Assembly (NCBI GenBank): GCA_963794165.1
Contig: CAWCCT010000002.1
Span: 1 to 64,000 of the forward strand
From: PALSA-350 sp963794165
Lineage (GTDB): Bacteria > Acidobacteriota > Terriglobia > Terriglobales > Acidobacteriaceae
DNA length: 64,000 nt
Reading direction: 5' to 3'
Under the pieces are notes generated by a model. The model had not been told where the DNA came from, ran no database searches, and was given only the letters and a program-made list of their open reading frames with translations. A program made the translations under genes and the position numbers. Below are positions 8,389 to 17,116 of this stretch, piece after piece (the stretch's first letter is position 1; every line of letters starts with the position of its first letter).

Positions 8389-9096
8389 ATGCAGGTAGGC
8401 ATAGCTTTGGGAAATATCGCCAGCGTCCTCGTCGTACCGTCGGAAGAAGCCGGAATTGTCTCCGAACTGAAAGCCGGTTCCGAAGAGGCGTTCGCTTGGT
8501 TGATCGCCAAGTATCACCAGCCCATCTTTAGCCTGATCGCGCGCACCATTCCCGACCCTGCCGACGCGGCCGATTTAACCCAGGATGTCTTTATCAAGAT
8601 TTACCGCGGCATCGGTGGATTTAACGGGGACTCCAGCCTGCGTACCTGGATCTATCGCATTGCGCTGCGCGAAGCCAGCAACCAGCGCCGCTGGTGGGGG
8701 CGCCACAAGCGCCAGGAAGTAACCATAGAAAGCGAATTCGGCGAGAGCAACGATGGCCAGCCCCTTTGCCTCAAGGACACCCTGGTCGATAGTCATGAAT
8801 CTCCCTTTGACCGGGCTGCCCAGGAAGAGGTGCGGGCTAGGGTCGAGGAGGAGCTGCGCCGCATTCCCGAGCCGTTCCATGCAGTCGTTGTTCTGCGCGA
8901 TATCGAAGGGTTCTCCTACGAAGAGGTGGCGGAGATTCTTGGTGTGAATCTCGGCACCGTCAAGTCGCGTCTAATGCGTGGGCGAGCGCATCTGAAGGCC
9001 AGGCTGGCGGGTTTTGCTGAGGCGGCGGCAAAGCGCCCATGTTCCGCTTTTCAGCCGATAGAAGCGTTCGCGACGGGCAACAAGGGGGCCGAGTGA
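8389..9096 (+). CDS. ECF RNA polymerase sigma factor
   Basis: Extracytoplasmic-function sigma factor that directs RNA polymerase to a specific set of promoters. Region 2 is visible as AFAWLIAKYHQPIFSLIART ... DAADLTQDVFIKIYRGIGGFNGDSSLRTWIYRIALREASNQRR, and region 4 as RRIPEPFHAVVVLRDIEGFSYEEVAEILGVNLGTVKSRLMRGRAHLK with its helix-turn-helix. ATG 8389 is chosen because GGAGAA lies 7-10 bases upstream; an in-frame GTG at 8353 would add 12 residues. Its stop overlaps the start of the next gene by four bases (GTGA), so it is translationally coupled to an anti-sigma factor, the usual regulatory partner. Confidence 0.93.
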   Translation: MQVGIALGNIASVLVVPSEEAGIVSELKAGSEEAFAWLIAKYHQPIFSLIARTIPDPADAADLTQDVFIKIYRGIGGFNGDSSLRTWIYRIALREASNQRRWWGRHKRQEVTIESEFGESNDGQPLCLKDTLVDSHESPFDRAAQEEVRARVEEELRRIPEPFHAVVVLRDIEGFSYEEVAEILGVNLGTVKSRLMRGRAHLKARLAGFAEAAAKRPCSAFQPIEAFATGNKGAE

Positions 9097-9770
9097 ACGA
9101 GTGCGCGTATTATCGCGAGCAATTCTCGCCGTATCTCGACGGTGCCGTGACCGGCACAGCCATGGGCAAGATTGCGGCGCACCTTGAAGCCTGCTGGGGT
9201 TGTGCCGCTGAATTTGAGCAATGGCGGAATGCCCAGTCGCTGATCAGTTCCATCGGACCGGCGAAAGCTCCGCCCAATTTGGATCTTCGCCTTCGCGTTG
9301 CCTTGTCGCAGGAATCTGCCAACACCGCGCAGGAGAAGTTCGCCCGCGGGCGGCTTCGCTGGCAAAATACTTTTCGCCCCCTGGTGTGGAGGGCTACCGC
9401 CGGCTTTGCCAGCACAGTAGCGCTGCTGGGTGGGGTAGCGGTCCTGATTGGCATGTTCGCCTCGCCGGAACCGCTGCTGGCGCGTGATGAGCCTCTCGGC
9501 ATGGCATCCAGCCCTCGTTTCCTTTACACCTCACTTGAGCCTGCCGGAGGGGTTACGGATGGTAACAACCCGGTAGTTGTTCAGGCGTTCGTCAACGGAG
9601 AAGGCCGGGTGTACGACTACAAAATCATCTCCGGAAACGCAGATAGCAAGACTCGTTCCCAGCTGGAAGATGCCCTGATGTTCAGTGTTTTTGCTCCGGC
9701 ACAAGTCTTTGGCCAGCCAGTACGGGGCACAGTGCTCCTCTCCTTTTCCGGAGTTTCGGTCCCGGGCTAA
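9093..9770 (+). CDS. Zinc-finger anti-sigma factor with TonB-like C-terminal domain
   Basis: Membrane anti-sigma factor expected to hold the upstream ECF sigma factor inactive. GTG 9093 overlaps the sigma stop codon. Residues 1-50 form a zf-HC2 zinc-binding domain (ECAYYREQFSPYLDGAVTG ... AHLEACWGCAAEF: the HxxxCxxC ligands). A linker leads to one membrane span near residues 105-128 (ATAGFASTVALLGGVAVLIGMFA). The periplasmic part ends in a fold like the TonB C-terminal domain (VVVQAFVNGEGRVYDYKIISGN ... VFAPAQVFGQPVRGTVLLSF). That domain may sense an envelope partner, which is inferred. The repeat element after the stop probably ends the operon. Confidence 0.85.
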   Translation: MNECAYYREQFSPYLDGAVTGTAMGKIAAHLEACWGCAAEFEQWRNAQSLISSIGPAKAPPNLDLRLRVALSQESANTAQEKFARGRLRWQNTFRPLVWRATAGFASTVALLGGVAVLIGMFASPEPLLARDEPLGMASSPRFLYTSLEPAGGVTDGNNPVVVQAFVNGEGRVYDYKIISGNADSKTRSQLEDALMFSVFAPAQVFGQPVRGTVLLSFSGVSVPG

Positions 9771-10172
9771 GGCCGCCGACCAGCCGATCAGCCCCGAAGG
9801 GGCGTCTGAATGTAGCCCAACTGTCCCTCCACTCCCTTATGCTTTGTATCAGGGCACGACTTTAGTCGGGCCGTCGACGGCTAACGAAATTCTGGGCTTT
9901 AGCCCCTGCCAGAATCGTCCCCAGAAGAATTTTCTGCGCGAGTTGCTTGTGGCAGGGGCTAAAGCCCTATCTCGTTCAATTCTTTACGGCCCGACTAAAG
10001 TCGTGCCCTGATACAAAGCATTTACGGCCCGACCGAAGCCGTGCCCTGATACAAAGCATTAGAGAACGGAGTGGACCTGTGCCGGCCTCTAATCCGATCC
10101 CGCGACTGCCCGCCAGTTTGACCCTCTTATGTGTCAATGCATAGACTTGGAGAGGGTTAATCGCCGCAATCT
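9771..10172. other. Gene-free gap holding a repeat element
   Basis: About 400 bases without a gene. Most of it is the palindromic element at 9839-10060. The remaining 110 bases before the next start codon contain GAGAGGGTTAA 22 bases upstream of the ATG, which may include the ribosome binding site; I see no other feature. Confidence 0.6.
9839..10060. repeat. Type I REP/BIME-like element
   Basis: A composite inverted repeat. The left arm starts with TTTGTATCAGGGCACGAC followed by TTTAGTCGGGCC, then GGGCTTTAGCCCCTG. The right arm has CAGGGGCTAAAGCCC and then GGCCCGACTAAAGTCGTGC ending in CCTGATACAAAGC. A further single right end follows at 10021-10060 (ACCGAAGCCGTGCCCTGATACAAAGC). Related copies lie at 24068, 28640, 34856, 42981 and 48155. 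Each module is itself a small palindrome around TTTA. Confidence 0.9.
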
Positions 10173-11888
10173 ATGCAGTGTTATGGCAAGCCGTCCGCAT
10201 TCCCCTCCCGGGTTCTAACCGCATCGTTTGCGTTAGTGGTCCTGCTCACCACCCCTGTCCTTCGCGCTCAGAACTCCTCCGACTCTCAACCTTCGAGCGC
10301 CGCGCCTAAATCTCCGGCTTTGGTGAACGCCGGCGGTCCTGATATCAGCTTGCAAAACAGCGAGGCGCTTTTCGACATTGCCGCGGCGCTCAATTCCTGC
10401 GGCTACGATCAGGGGCTTACCGCCTCCGACCCGGTGCGGCAGCAGGTTCGGGAGCAGGTCAACCAGGCGCTTCAGGCTTCTGCGGATGCCCGCGATGCCC
10501 ACGAACAGATTTGCCTTTATATCGATCAGCATCGGCTTTCTGACACAGGAGCGGACTTGGCGCAGTATATTTCGCTCGCCCTCTTCGTCAGCCCGCCTCC
10601 GGAGCTGGCGCCCAGCGCCGAAGGTGCGGACATGCCTCCCGATGCGAGCGGCGTGGAACATATACTGCCTTTACTCCGCCGCTTCGCCCAGCTGGTTGAT
10701 CTGCATGTGATCTGGCTCCATGTTCGCCCTCAATACGACAAGCAGTTGAGTCAACTGCACGACTCCCTGAGCAAGATGATTGACGATACCGGCATCTACC
10801 TCAAGACGCCGGCCGGCACCTCCACCGGGCAGCGTTTTCTGGTAGTGATCGAGCCGCTGCTCGACCCCGCACAAACCAATGCCCGGATCTATGGATCCGA
10901 CTACGTTGTCGTAGCGTCCCCCGTCAATGGGACCATCCACATGCGGGAGATTCGCCACGCCTACCTTCATTACCAGATTGAGCCGCTGCTGTACGCTCGA
11001 GCGACCGTCCTCGACCGGCTCCTGCCCTTCCTCAAGACGGTTAAAGATGCTCCCCTCGATTACACCTACCGCAGCGACATCGTGGCTTTGGTCGTGGAGT
11101 GCATGATCCGGGCGATCGAGGCTCAGACCATGGATACCGGCGTCACCATCTACAAGATTCCCGCCGACGTCCGGCGCAGCGATCTGGAATCAGCCACCCA
11201 CCAGCACAATGCCTCGGTGGAGGCGGCCGAAGCCGTGCGCCGTAGCGCCGTAGCGGAATCCATGGCAGACGGCTTTGTGCTGACGGAGTACTTTTATAAC
11301 GCTTTCGGCGCTTTCGAAAGGCAGCCGCAGAGCTTCAAGGAAAGTATCGGCGAGATGGTCTACGGAATGGATGTGAGCGCGGAGATGAGCCACGTGAAGC
11401 ACATCACGTTCAACCAGCAAAGCTCGTCCGACGTGATTCATCGCTCGCCCCGAGAGCTCAGGGGCCTCGACCTGGCGGAGATGAAATTAATCAAAGGCGA
11501 CACCGACGGCGCCGGGGCCTTGGCGCAGCAGTCGGTCGCCGACAAGTCCGGCGATCCGGCAAGGGCGAACTTCATCCTGGCCCGGGTGGCCATCATGCAC
11601 CGCGATGTCCCGGTGGCTCAGCATGACTTTGAGGAGACCATTCGGCTTTCCAAGGATCCCCGTATGCTGGCCTGGTCGCACATCTATCTGGGACGCATTT
11701 ACGACATTCAGGATCAGCGAGACCAGGCGGTCAACGAGTACCGTGCCGCGCTCACCGTGCGCGACGGCCAGGCGGATACCAGGTTGGCGGCGGAAAAAGG
11801 GCTGAAGCAGCCGTATGCCGTTCCGCAGCAGGTGCACACCGAGCCGGCAGCGGACGATGATACAGCACCAGAGGCCCAGCCCCATTAA
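10173..11888 (+). CDS. Exported TPR protein with HxxxH motif
   Basis: 571-residue secreted or periplasmic protein with a signal peptide (residues about 12-32, VLTASFALVVLLTTPVLRAQ). The middle part contains a conserved-looking IRHAYLHYQIEPLLYARA segment near residue 265, an HxxxH arrangement like a zinc-binding helix but lacking the Glu of HExxH. The last 150 residues are TPR-like (LRGLDLAEMKLIKGDTDGAGALAQQSV ... ARVAIMHRDVPVAQHDFEETIRLS ... AWSHIYLGRIYDIQDQRDQAVNEYRAAL) and end in an acidic tail. I do not recognise a named family for the N-terminal 400 residues. It precedes rnc by 78 bases on the same strand, but the pairing says little about its role. Confidence 0.8.
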   Translation: MQCYGKPSAFPSRVLTASFALVVLLTTPVLRAQNSSDSQPSSAAPKSPALVNAGGPDISLQNSEALFDIAAALNSCGYDQGLTASDPVRQQVREQVNQALQASADARDAHEQICLYIDQHRLSDTGADLAQYISLALFVSPPPELAPSAEGADMPPDASGVEHILPLLRRFAQLVDLHVIWLHVRPQYDKQLSQLHDSLSKMIDDTGIYLKTPAGTSTGQRFLVVIEPLLDPAQTNARIYGSDYVVVASPVNGTIHMREIRHAYLHYQIEPLLYARATVLDRLLPFLKTVKDAPLDYTYRSDIVALVVECMIRAIEAQTMDTGVTIYKIPADVRRSDLESATHQHNASVEAAEAVRRSAVAESMADGFVLTEYFYNAFGAFERQPQSFKESIGEMVYGMDVSAEMSHVKHITFNQQSSSDVIHRSPRELRGLDLAEMKLIKGDTDGAGALAQQSVADKSGDPARANFILARVAIMHRDVPVAQHDFEETIRLSKDPRMLAWSHIYLGRIYDIQDQRDQAVNEYRAALTVRDGQADTRLAAEKGLKQPYAVPQQVHTEPAADDDTAPEAQPH

Positions 11889-11966
11889 CCCTGTCTGCCC
11901 CTCTCGTGTTATCGACCCGCGATCTTTCTCGCCATGCAATAGAGTAGGAGGAGGGCAACCAAGTTG

Positions 11967-12749
11967 ATGGCACAGCCGTCCCCCAACACGCTACAGGCAG
12001 CGCTGGGCCACACCTTCCGCAATCAGCAACTGCTGGTGAAGGCGTTGACCCATAGTTCGCTGGCTTACGAGCAAACGCTCTCCGAGGGCGATAATCCGTC
12101 GCGCGAAGAAGACAACGAGCAGCTGGAGTTTCTGGGAGACGCGGTTCTGGGCCTGGTGGTCGCAGAAATCCTTTTTCACCGTTTCCCCGATCTTCATGAG
12201 GGGGAGTGGACTCGCCTGCGCGCCAGCCTGGTCAGCCGGCGGCACCTGGCCCAGGTGGCCGCGGCGCTCGACCTGGGAAGTTATCTCCGTCTGGGGCGGG
12301 GAGAGGAACGAGGCGGGGGGCGGAAGAAGTCTACCTTGTTGGCCAACTGCGTCGAAGCCGTTATTGCCGCGCTCTATCTCGACGGCGGTCTGGCGGCGGT
12401 CGAAGCCTTCGTAAAGGAGCATGTGGTCGCGCCCTACGTGAATGATCTGCGCCAGGCGCTGGATCGCGGTGTCTCGCTCGGAGACCACAAGACTGCGTTG
12501 CAAGAGCTGCTGCAAGCCAAGAAGACGGGTCCGCCGAACTATGTGCTCAAGGCGGAGAGTGGTCCCGATCATCGCAAGCGCTTTCTGGTGGAAGTGAGAG
12601 TCGCGGAAGGAAGCGGCCCTAAGGCAATTGCCCGTGGGGTTGGAACTACCAAGAAACGCGCCGAGCAGGAGGCCGCCCGGCGGGCGTTTGAAAAGCTCCG
12701 GAAGCAGGGTTCTGCAGCGGAACCGGTGACGGAAGGTAACGGTTCTTGA
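11967..12749 (+). CDS. rnc: Ribonuclease III
   Basis: Endoribonuclease that cuts double-stranded RNA and processes rRNA precursors. The RNase III signature NEQLEFLGDAVL is at residues 50-61, with the second catalytic acidic cluster in NCVEAVIAALYLDGG. A double-stranded RNA-binding domain occupies the C-terminal 70 residues (DHKTALQELLQAKKTGPPNYVL ... GVGTTKKRAEQEAARRAFEKL). At 260 residues it is slightly longer than the usual 225-230 because of a short N-terminal extension, an SREEDNE insertion and a tail. GGAGGAGG lies upstream; TTG 11964 gives better spacing than ATG 11967, so the start is uncertain by one codon. Its stop overlaps the start of lepB by four bases. Confidence 0.96.
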   Translation: MAQPSPNTLQAALGHTFRNQQLLVKALTHSSLAYEQTLSEGDNPSREEDNEQLEFLGDAVLGLVVAEILFHRFPDLHEGEWTRLRASLVSRRHLAQVAAALDLGSYLRLGRGEERGGGRKKSTLLANCVEAVIAALYLDGGLAAVEAFVKEHVVAPYVNDLRQALDRGVSLGDHKTALQELLQAKKTGPPNYVLKAESGPDHRKRFLVEVRVAEGSGPKAIARGVGTTKKRAEQEAARRAFEKLRKQGSAAEPVTEGNGS

Positions 12750-13588
12750 CCCATCAACCATCAGCGGAGTTCTTCCGCGTGACCACGGAAGAGGTGGTGG
12801 TCACGGCTGCTGCTGCGCCCGCGATCGCGCGCGAGGCAGCACATCACAGTCACGCGCATCTCGTTTTCCCCAACCTGCTCGACACCTTCCGCTCGCTGTT
12901 GTCCATCATCGTGATCGCCCTGTTCGTGCTCACCTTTGTGGTGCAGCCCTTTCGCATTCCCTCCGAATCGATGGAGCGGACGTTGTTGGTGGGGGATTTC
13001 CTGCTGGTTAACAAATCGGTTTATGGAAAGCCAGGAGCCTGGCATTGGCTGCTGCCCTATGAACAAGTCAGTCGCGGCGACGTGATCGTATTCCATTTTC
13101 CCCTCGATCCGTCGGATCACGTTGTCAAGCGGGTGGTGGGTATTCCTGGCGATCACATTCGTCTGCAGAATGGAGTGGTCTGCGTCAACGGGCAGAAGCA
13201 GAGCGAGCCTTTCGCGATCTTTGAAGGCAGTTATCAAGACAACTTCCGCGATCAGTTTCCCGCTAAGCTCTACACTGATCCGGGCGTCGACACGCACTGG
13301 TGGATGCAGATGCGCCAGGACGTCCAGAACGGTGAACTGGTGGTGCCACCGGACAAATATTTCGTGCTCGGCGACAACCGCAATCACAGCCGGGATAGCC
13401 GCTACTGGGGCTTTGTTCCCCGTGCCAATGTCGTCGGCTTGCCTTTCTTCATTTACTTCTCCCTACACGAGCCTTCGGCCACCGATCCCACCACCCTGCC
13501 GGATGATAGACTCGGACACGAGAAGAGCCCACTCGACAGAGTGATGGACTTCGCACGATGGAGCCGGATGTTCCGGGTCATCCACTGA
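12746..13588 (+). CDS. lepB: Signal peptidase I (first of two)
   Basis: Membrane-anchored type I signal peptidase (S26) that removes signal peptides from Sec- and Tat-exported proteins. TTG 12746 overlaps the rnc stop. One membrane helix (residues about 50-67, SLLSIIVIALFVLTFVVQPF) precedes box B with the nucleophile in IPSESM (S75). The general base lies in HVVKRVVGIPGD (K128), and the GDNRNHSRDSRYWGFVPRANVVG box follows. Compared with the next gene it carries an extra 40-residue His/Ala-rich N-terminus and an insertion around FEGSYQDNFRDQF. The rnc-lepB order recalls the lepB-rnc neighbourhood found in many bacteria. Confidence 0.95.
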   Translation: MTHQPSAEFFRVTTEEVVVTAAAAPAIAREAAHHSHAHLVFPNLLDTFRSLLSIIVIALFVLTFVVQPFRIPSESMERTLLVGDFLLVNKSVYGKPGAWHWLLPYEQVSRGDVIVFHFPLDPSDHVVKRVVGIPGDHIRLQNGVVCVNGQKQSEPFAIFEGSYQDNFRDQFPAKLYTDPGVDTHWWMQMRQDVQNGELVVPPDKYFVLGDNRNHSRDSRYWGFVPRANVVGLPFFIYFSLHEPSATDPTTLPDDRLGHEKSPLDRVMDFARWSRMFRVIH

Positions 13589-13595
13589 GTTGAAT

Positions 13596-14366
13596 ATGGA
13601 AGCCACGGAAACCGAGATCAAGACCGAGCAGGCAAGGGAAGAGACGCCACTGGAAGCCTTTGCTTCCATTTGTACGGTGCTGGTCATCGGGCTTTTTGCA
13701 CTGACCTTCATTTTCCAGAACTTCGAAATCCCTTCCTCTTCGATGGAAAAAACTCTGCTTGTCGGCGACCATGTGCTGGTAGACCGGATCACGCTGGCGC
13801 CTCGTACCGCGTGGGCTCCCTTCGTCTACTACCGCAATGTGCGCCGGGGTGACATCATTGTCTTTTTCAAGCCTGGCGAGCCCGACCTGTACCTGGTGAA
13901 ACGGGTGGTCGGTGTGCCTGGTGACCGAATCCACCTGCGCAACGGCGTTGTGTTTCTAAACGGTCAGCCGCAAAAGGAGCCCGCGGCGGCCATGCCGGAT
14001 TACGGCAACTACTTTCCCTACCGCGACGATTTTCCCGCGGTGCCCCCGTCGCAGAGCGGGGATGTGACCCCAACCTGGGCCGCCGAACTTCCCAATTACA
14101 TCCAGGGACAAGACCTGGTGGTTCCCGAAGGCCGCTACTTTGCTATGGGAGATAACCGCACTGTCAGCCTCGACGGCCGCTACTGGGGCTTTGTGCCCCG
14201 AGCCAATATCGTAGGCCGGCCCTTGTTCGTCTACTGGTCATTTATCGAGCCCGACAACCAGTACGAAAAAGAAGGATTGGGCGACAAGATCTCCTTCTAT
14301 TTCCACGTGATCCTTCACTTCTTCGATCAGACCCGCTGGCGCCGAACGTTACATCTGGTCCGTTAG
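13596..14366 (+). CDS. lepB: Signal peptidase I (second of two)
   Basis: Second S26 signal peptidase, seven bases after the first, most likely from a tandem duplication. Start ATG 13596 (a TTG at 13590 is also in frame). Helix ICTVLVIGLFALTFIFQ, nucleophile in IPSSSM (S49), base in LVKRVVGVPGD (K102), and GDNRTVSLDGRYWGFVPRANIVG. All catalytic boxes are intact, so both copies should be active. The region between the boxes diverges from the first copy (PDYGNYFPYRDDFPAVPPSQ), which may mean different substrate preference; this is inference. The AsmA-like gene starts one base after its stop. Confidence 0.95.
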   Translation: MEATETEIKTEQAREETPLEAFASICTVLVIGLFALTFIFQNFEIPSSSMEKTLLVGDHVLVDRITLAPRTAWAPFVYYRNVRRGDIIVFFKPGEPDLYLVKRVVGVPGDRIHLRNGVVFLNGQPQKEPAAAMPDYGNYFPYRDDFPAVPPSQSGDVTPTWAAELPNYIQGQDLVVPEGRYFAMGDNRTVSLDGRYWGFVPRANIVGRPLFVYWSFIEPDNQYEKEGLGDKISFYFHVILHFFDQTRWRRTLHLVR

Positions 14367-14367
14367 C

Positions 14368-16917
14368 ATGGGTGGCGCAGACAAGCGTCCTTCGCCCCGG
14401 CGCTGGATTCTTCTGGCAGCATTGGTGCTGGCGGTGGTGGCCTTCGTGCTGCCGCCTTTGGTCAACATCAACCGCTACCAGCACCGAATTGCCGCCAGCA
14501 TAGGCCGTAGCATCGGCCGTCCGGTGCATATCTCTTCCGTCAAACTTCACTTGCTGCCCCTTCCCGGGTTTGAGTTCTCTGATTTTTCTGTAGAAGAAGA
14601 TCCCCGCTTCGGCTCCGAGCCCATTCTTCACTCCAGCAGCGTGGTGGCTTACCTGCGATTGCTATCACTGTGGCGGGGCAGGCTGGAGGTTTCCCGCATC
14701 CACTTTGACGACGCCAGTTTGAACCTGGTGCGCGAGCCCAATGGCGGTTGGAATATTGCTTCGGTGCTGGTCCAGGCAGCGCATATTCCTAACGCGCCTA
14801 CGGGACAGCGTTACGCCGGCAGCGCCCCCCGCTTCCCCTATATCGAGGCGGAAAACACGCGCATCAATTTCAAGCAAGGCAATGAGAAGAAGCCGCTCTC
14901 ATTCCTGAACTCCGATCTTTCCATTTCGCTCGCACCAGGCGATCAGTGGGAGTTGCATTTCCGGGCGCAGCCGGTGCGTACCGACCTCGATCTCTATCTT
15001 GCCGACACCGGCGTACTGCGCATCGATGGCACACTGCACCGGGCTGCGTGGCTAGGCGAGATGCCGTTGAATCTCAAGGTGGAGTGGAGCGGAGCGCCCC
15101 TGGGCCAGTTGAGCCGGCTGATTCTGGGGGTTGATACCGGCTGGCGCGGTGGTCTTGAGGTCGAAGCCCAGGTGAGCGGGACCGCGGAGCTGGCGCAGAT
15201 CAACACCAGTCTGAAAGTAGCCGGGCTCCATCGCTCCGAGTTCTCTCCGGCCCGTCCGTTGGATGTTGCCACCTCTTGCCAGGCCGCGTTCCGCAAAGCG
15301 ACGAGATCGCTGGAAGACATTTCCTGTGCCTCCCCCGTAGGCGATGGAGCGCTGCGCCTTACCGGGTCCATACAGGAAGGCCGAACCCTGCCCCAGGCCA
15401 ACCTAACGCTGGAGGTGGATCGTGTTCCCGCGGCAGCAGTGCTGGCTGGGCTGCAGGAAGTGCGCAGCGGCCTGGGCGCCGGGGTGCAGGCCGCCGGCGC
15501 TCTCAATGGTGATTTTCACTACACATCGCAACGGGACCGCCAGCCTTTGATTACAGGTGAGGTAGCGCTGGCGGCGCTGAGTCTAACGCCGCCAGACGCA
15601 GGCAAGCCATTTCTGCTTGGCCCAGTGCGAGTGAAATGCGACAGTCCGGAGACGGGACCGCCGTCCCTCGTGTTGCTACCCGTGCGGCTGGCCATGGGTG
15701 CGCCGGTCCCAGTCACGGTAGACGGCCGGTTCACATCTACCGGATTCGATCTGCACCTAAGCGGGTCCACCGGCCTGACGCGGCTGCAGGCATTCAATCG
15801 AGCCTTCGGATTGCTCGGCGCCCACAGCACGCGCCCTCCGGCCGTTAGCGCCGCGTCCGTTGTACTAGGCGGCGCCGGCACCGCTGCTTTGGATCTTGAT
15901 GTGCGCGGCAAGTGGTTGCTGCCCGTGCCAGACTCCGATCATCCAATCGCCTCGTCGACAGCGGAAGGCAGTATCACTATCCGCAATGCTGAACTCACGA
16001 CCTCGTATTTGTCCCAGCCGCTCCATATCACGTCGGCGCAGGGAATTCTGAACCCCACGCAGATTGCGTGGACAAATGCATCTCTAAGCTACGGCAAGCT
16101 GGAGGCTCAGGGCACGTTGGAGTACGCGACCCTGTGCACGGGCAGCACGCCGTGTGCGGGGCACTTCTCGTTGACGTTTGCCGCCCTTGACCTGGGCGCG
16201 CTTCAATCCACGCTACTGGGCACCAGTGAGGGCGGTGAGCTTCTGCGCCAGCTTCTCGATCGTATTGGCCGTCAATCCGTTAAGTGGCCCGATCTTTCCG
16301 GTACCGTCCAGATTGGCGAGCTCTCAACCGGCAGGCTGGTGGTGCACGATGCCATCGGAGCGATTGACATCGGCGGAAACGCGATCAAGATACGGTCGCT
16401 GAATGGCCATTTGGCGAATGGAACCATGCATCTCGCCGGCGCGGTCGACGCCTCCGGTGACCAGCCGCAGTATCAGCTTGACGTCCAGGTGACCAACGCT
16501 ACGCCCAGCGCGCTGGCTAATGTTTTTGCCGAGCGTTGGGGCGGTGGTGTGGCCAACTTTTCCGCCCAGCTACGCATGTCCGGCTTTGACGCGAAGGATC
16601 TGGCCCAGTCTGCCGAGGGCACTTTGCACTGGAACTGGACCAAAGGGGGCTTGGCCGCGGAAAGTCCTCTGCCCGTTGCCGCTCAGCCTTTCATGCATTT
16701 TGATCAGTGGAGCGCCGATGCCGCAGTTGCGGACAGCACCATCAAAATCACTCATAGCTTGCTTGCGCGGGGTCAGGAGGCGATTCCGCTATCGGGCACC
16801 ATCTCCTTCGATCGCGAATTAGACCTGAGAGGCGGTTCGGCCGCCGATGCCGTCGCCATTACCGGTACGCTCGAGCACCCCGAAGTAAAGACGATCGGCG
16901 AGGAAGTAGAAAACTAA
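14368..16917 (+). CDS. AsmA-family envelope protein
   Basis: Large periplasmic protein (849 aa) anchored by one N-terminal helix (RRWILLAALVLAVVAFVLPPL). The AsmA N-terminal signature follows directly: NINRYQHRIAASIGRSIGRPVHISSVKLHLLPLPGFEFSDFSVEEDP, then FGSEPILHSSSVVAYLRLLSLWRGRLEVSRIHFDDASLNLVRE. The remainder is the repeated beta-strand pattern of AsmA/TamB-like proteins, which form long grooves that carry or organise lipids between membranes. It is co-directional with and one base from lepB2, so likely in the rnc-lepB-lepB unit. The exact function is not established; AsmA-like proteins affect outer-membrane lipid homeostasis in other bacteria. Confidence 0.85.
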   Translation: MGGADKRPSPRRWILLAALVLAVVAFVLPPLVNINRYQHRIAASIGRSIGRPVHISSVKLHLLPLPGFEFSDFSVEEDPRFGSEPILHSSSVVAYLRLLSLWRGRLEVSRIHFDDASLNLVREPNGGWNIASVLVQAAHIPNAPTGQRYAGSAPRFPYIEAENTRINFKQGNEKKPLSFLNSDLSISLAPGDQWELHFRAQPVRTDLDLYLADTGVLRIDGTLHRAAWLGEMPLNLKVEWSGAPLGQLSRLILGVDTGWRGGLEVEAQVSGTAELAQINTSLKVAGLHRSEFSPARPLDVATSCQAAFRKATRSLEDISCASPVGDGALRLTGSIQEGRTLPQANLTLEVDRVPAAAVLAGLQEVRSGLGAGVQAAGALNGDFHYTSQRDRQPLITGEVALAALSLTPPDAGKPFLLGPVRVKCDSPETGPPSLVLLPVRLAMGAPVPVTVDGRFTSTGFDLHLSGSTGLTRLQAFNRAFGLLGAHSTRPPAVSAASVVLGGAGTAALDLDVRGKWLLPVPDSDHPIASSTAEGSITIRNAELTTSYLSQPLHITSAQGILNPTQIAWTNASLSYGKLEAQGTLEYATLCTGSTPCAGHFSLTFAALDLGALQSTLLGTSEGGELLRQLLDRIGRQSVKWPDLSGTVQIGELSTGRLVVHDAIGAIDIGGNAIKIRSLNGHLANGTMHLAGAVDASGDQPQYQLDVQVTNATPSALANVFAERWGGGVANFSAQLRMSGFDAKDLAQSAEGTLHWNWTKGGLAAESPLPVAAQPFMHFDQWSADAAVADSTIKITHSLLARGQEAIPLSGTISFDRELDLRGGSAADAVAITGTLEHPEVKTIGEEVEN

Positions 16918-16930
16918 CCTCGGGCATCCT

Positions 16931-17107
16931 GACTCGCCATGAAAGCTTGGGTGCCCCACATCTCGCTCGTTTTTCGCGAGATGTGGGATACCGCGAACCT
17001 TGATGTCCGCGCCCAGTCGAGCGAACACTGCCGGTATAGTGCCGTGGTATCCCACATCTCGCGAAAAACGAGCGAGATGTGGGGCACCCAAGCTTTCGTG
17101 GCGAGTC
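16931..17107. repeat. Type III long inverted repeat between convergent genes
   Basis: Two nearly identical arms of about 60 bases face each other, from GACTCGCCATGAAAGCTTGG at the left to its complement ending GGCGAGTC at the right. Each arm is itself palindromic: TGCCCCACATCTCG... and ...CGAGATGTGGGATACC. It fills almost the whole space between two convergent stop codons (16917 and 17117), so it can act as a bidirectional terminator. One arm's core recurs at 51776-51819. Confidence 0.92.
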
Positions 17108-17116
17108 AGACTCTTT

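Noticed and set aside
11991..13387. Two long minus-strand frames over rnc and lepB
   Set aside because: Both are antisense to clearly conserved genes, with no start site or domain.
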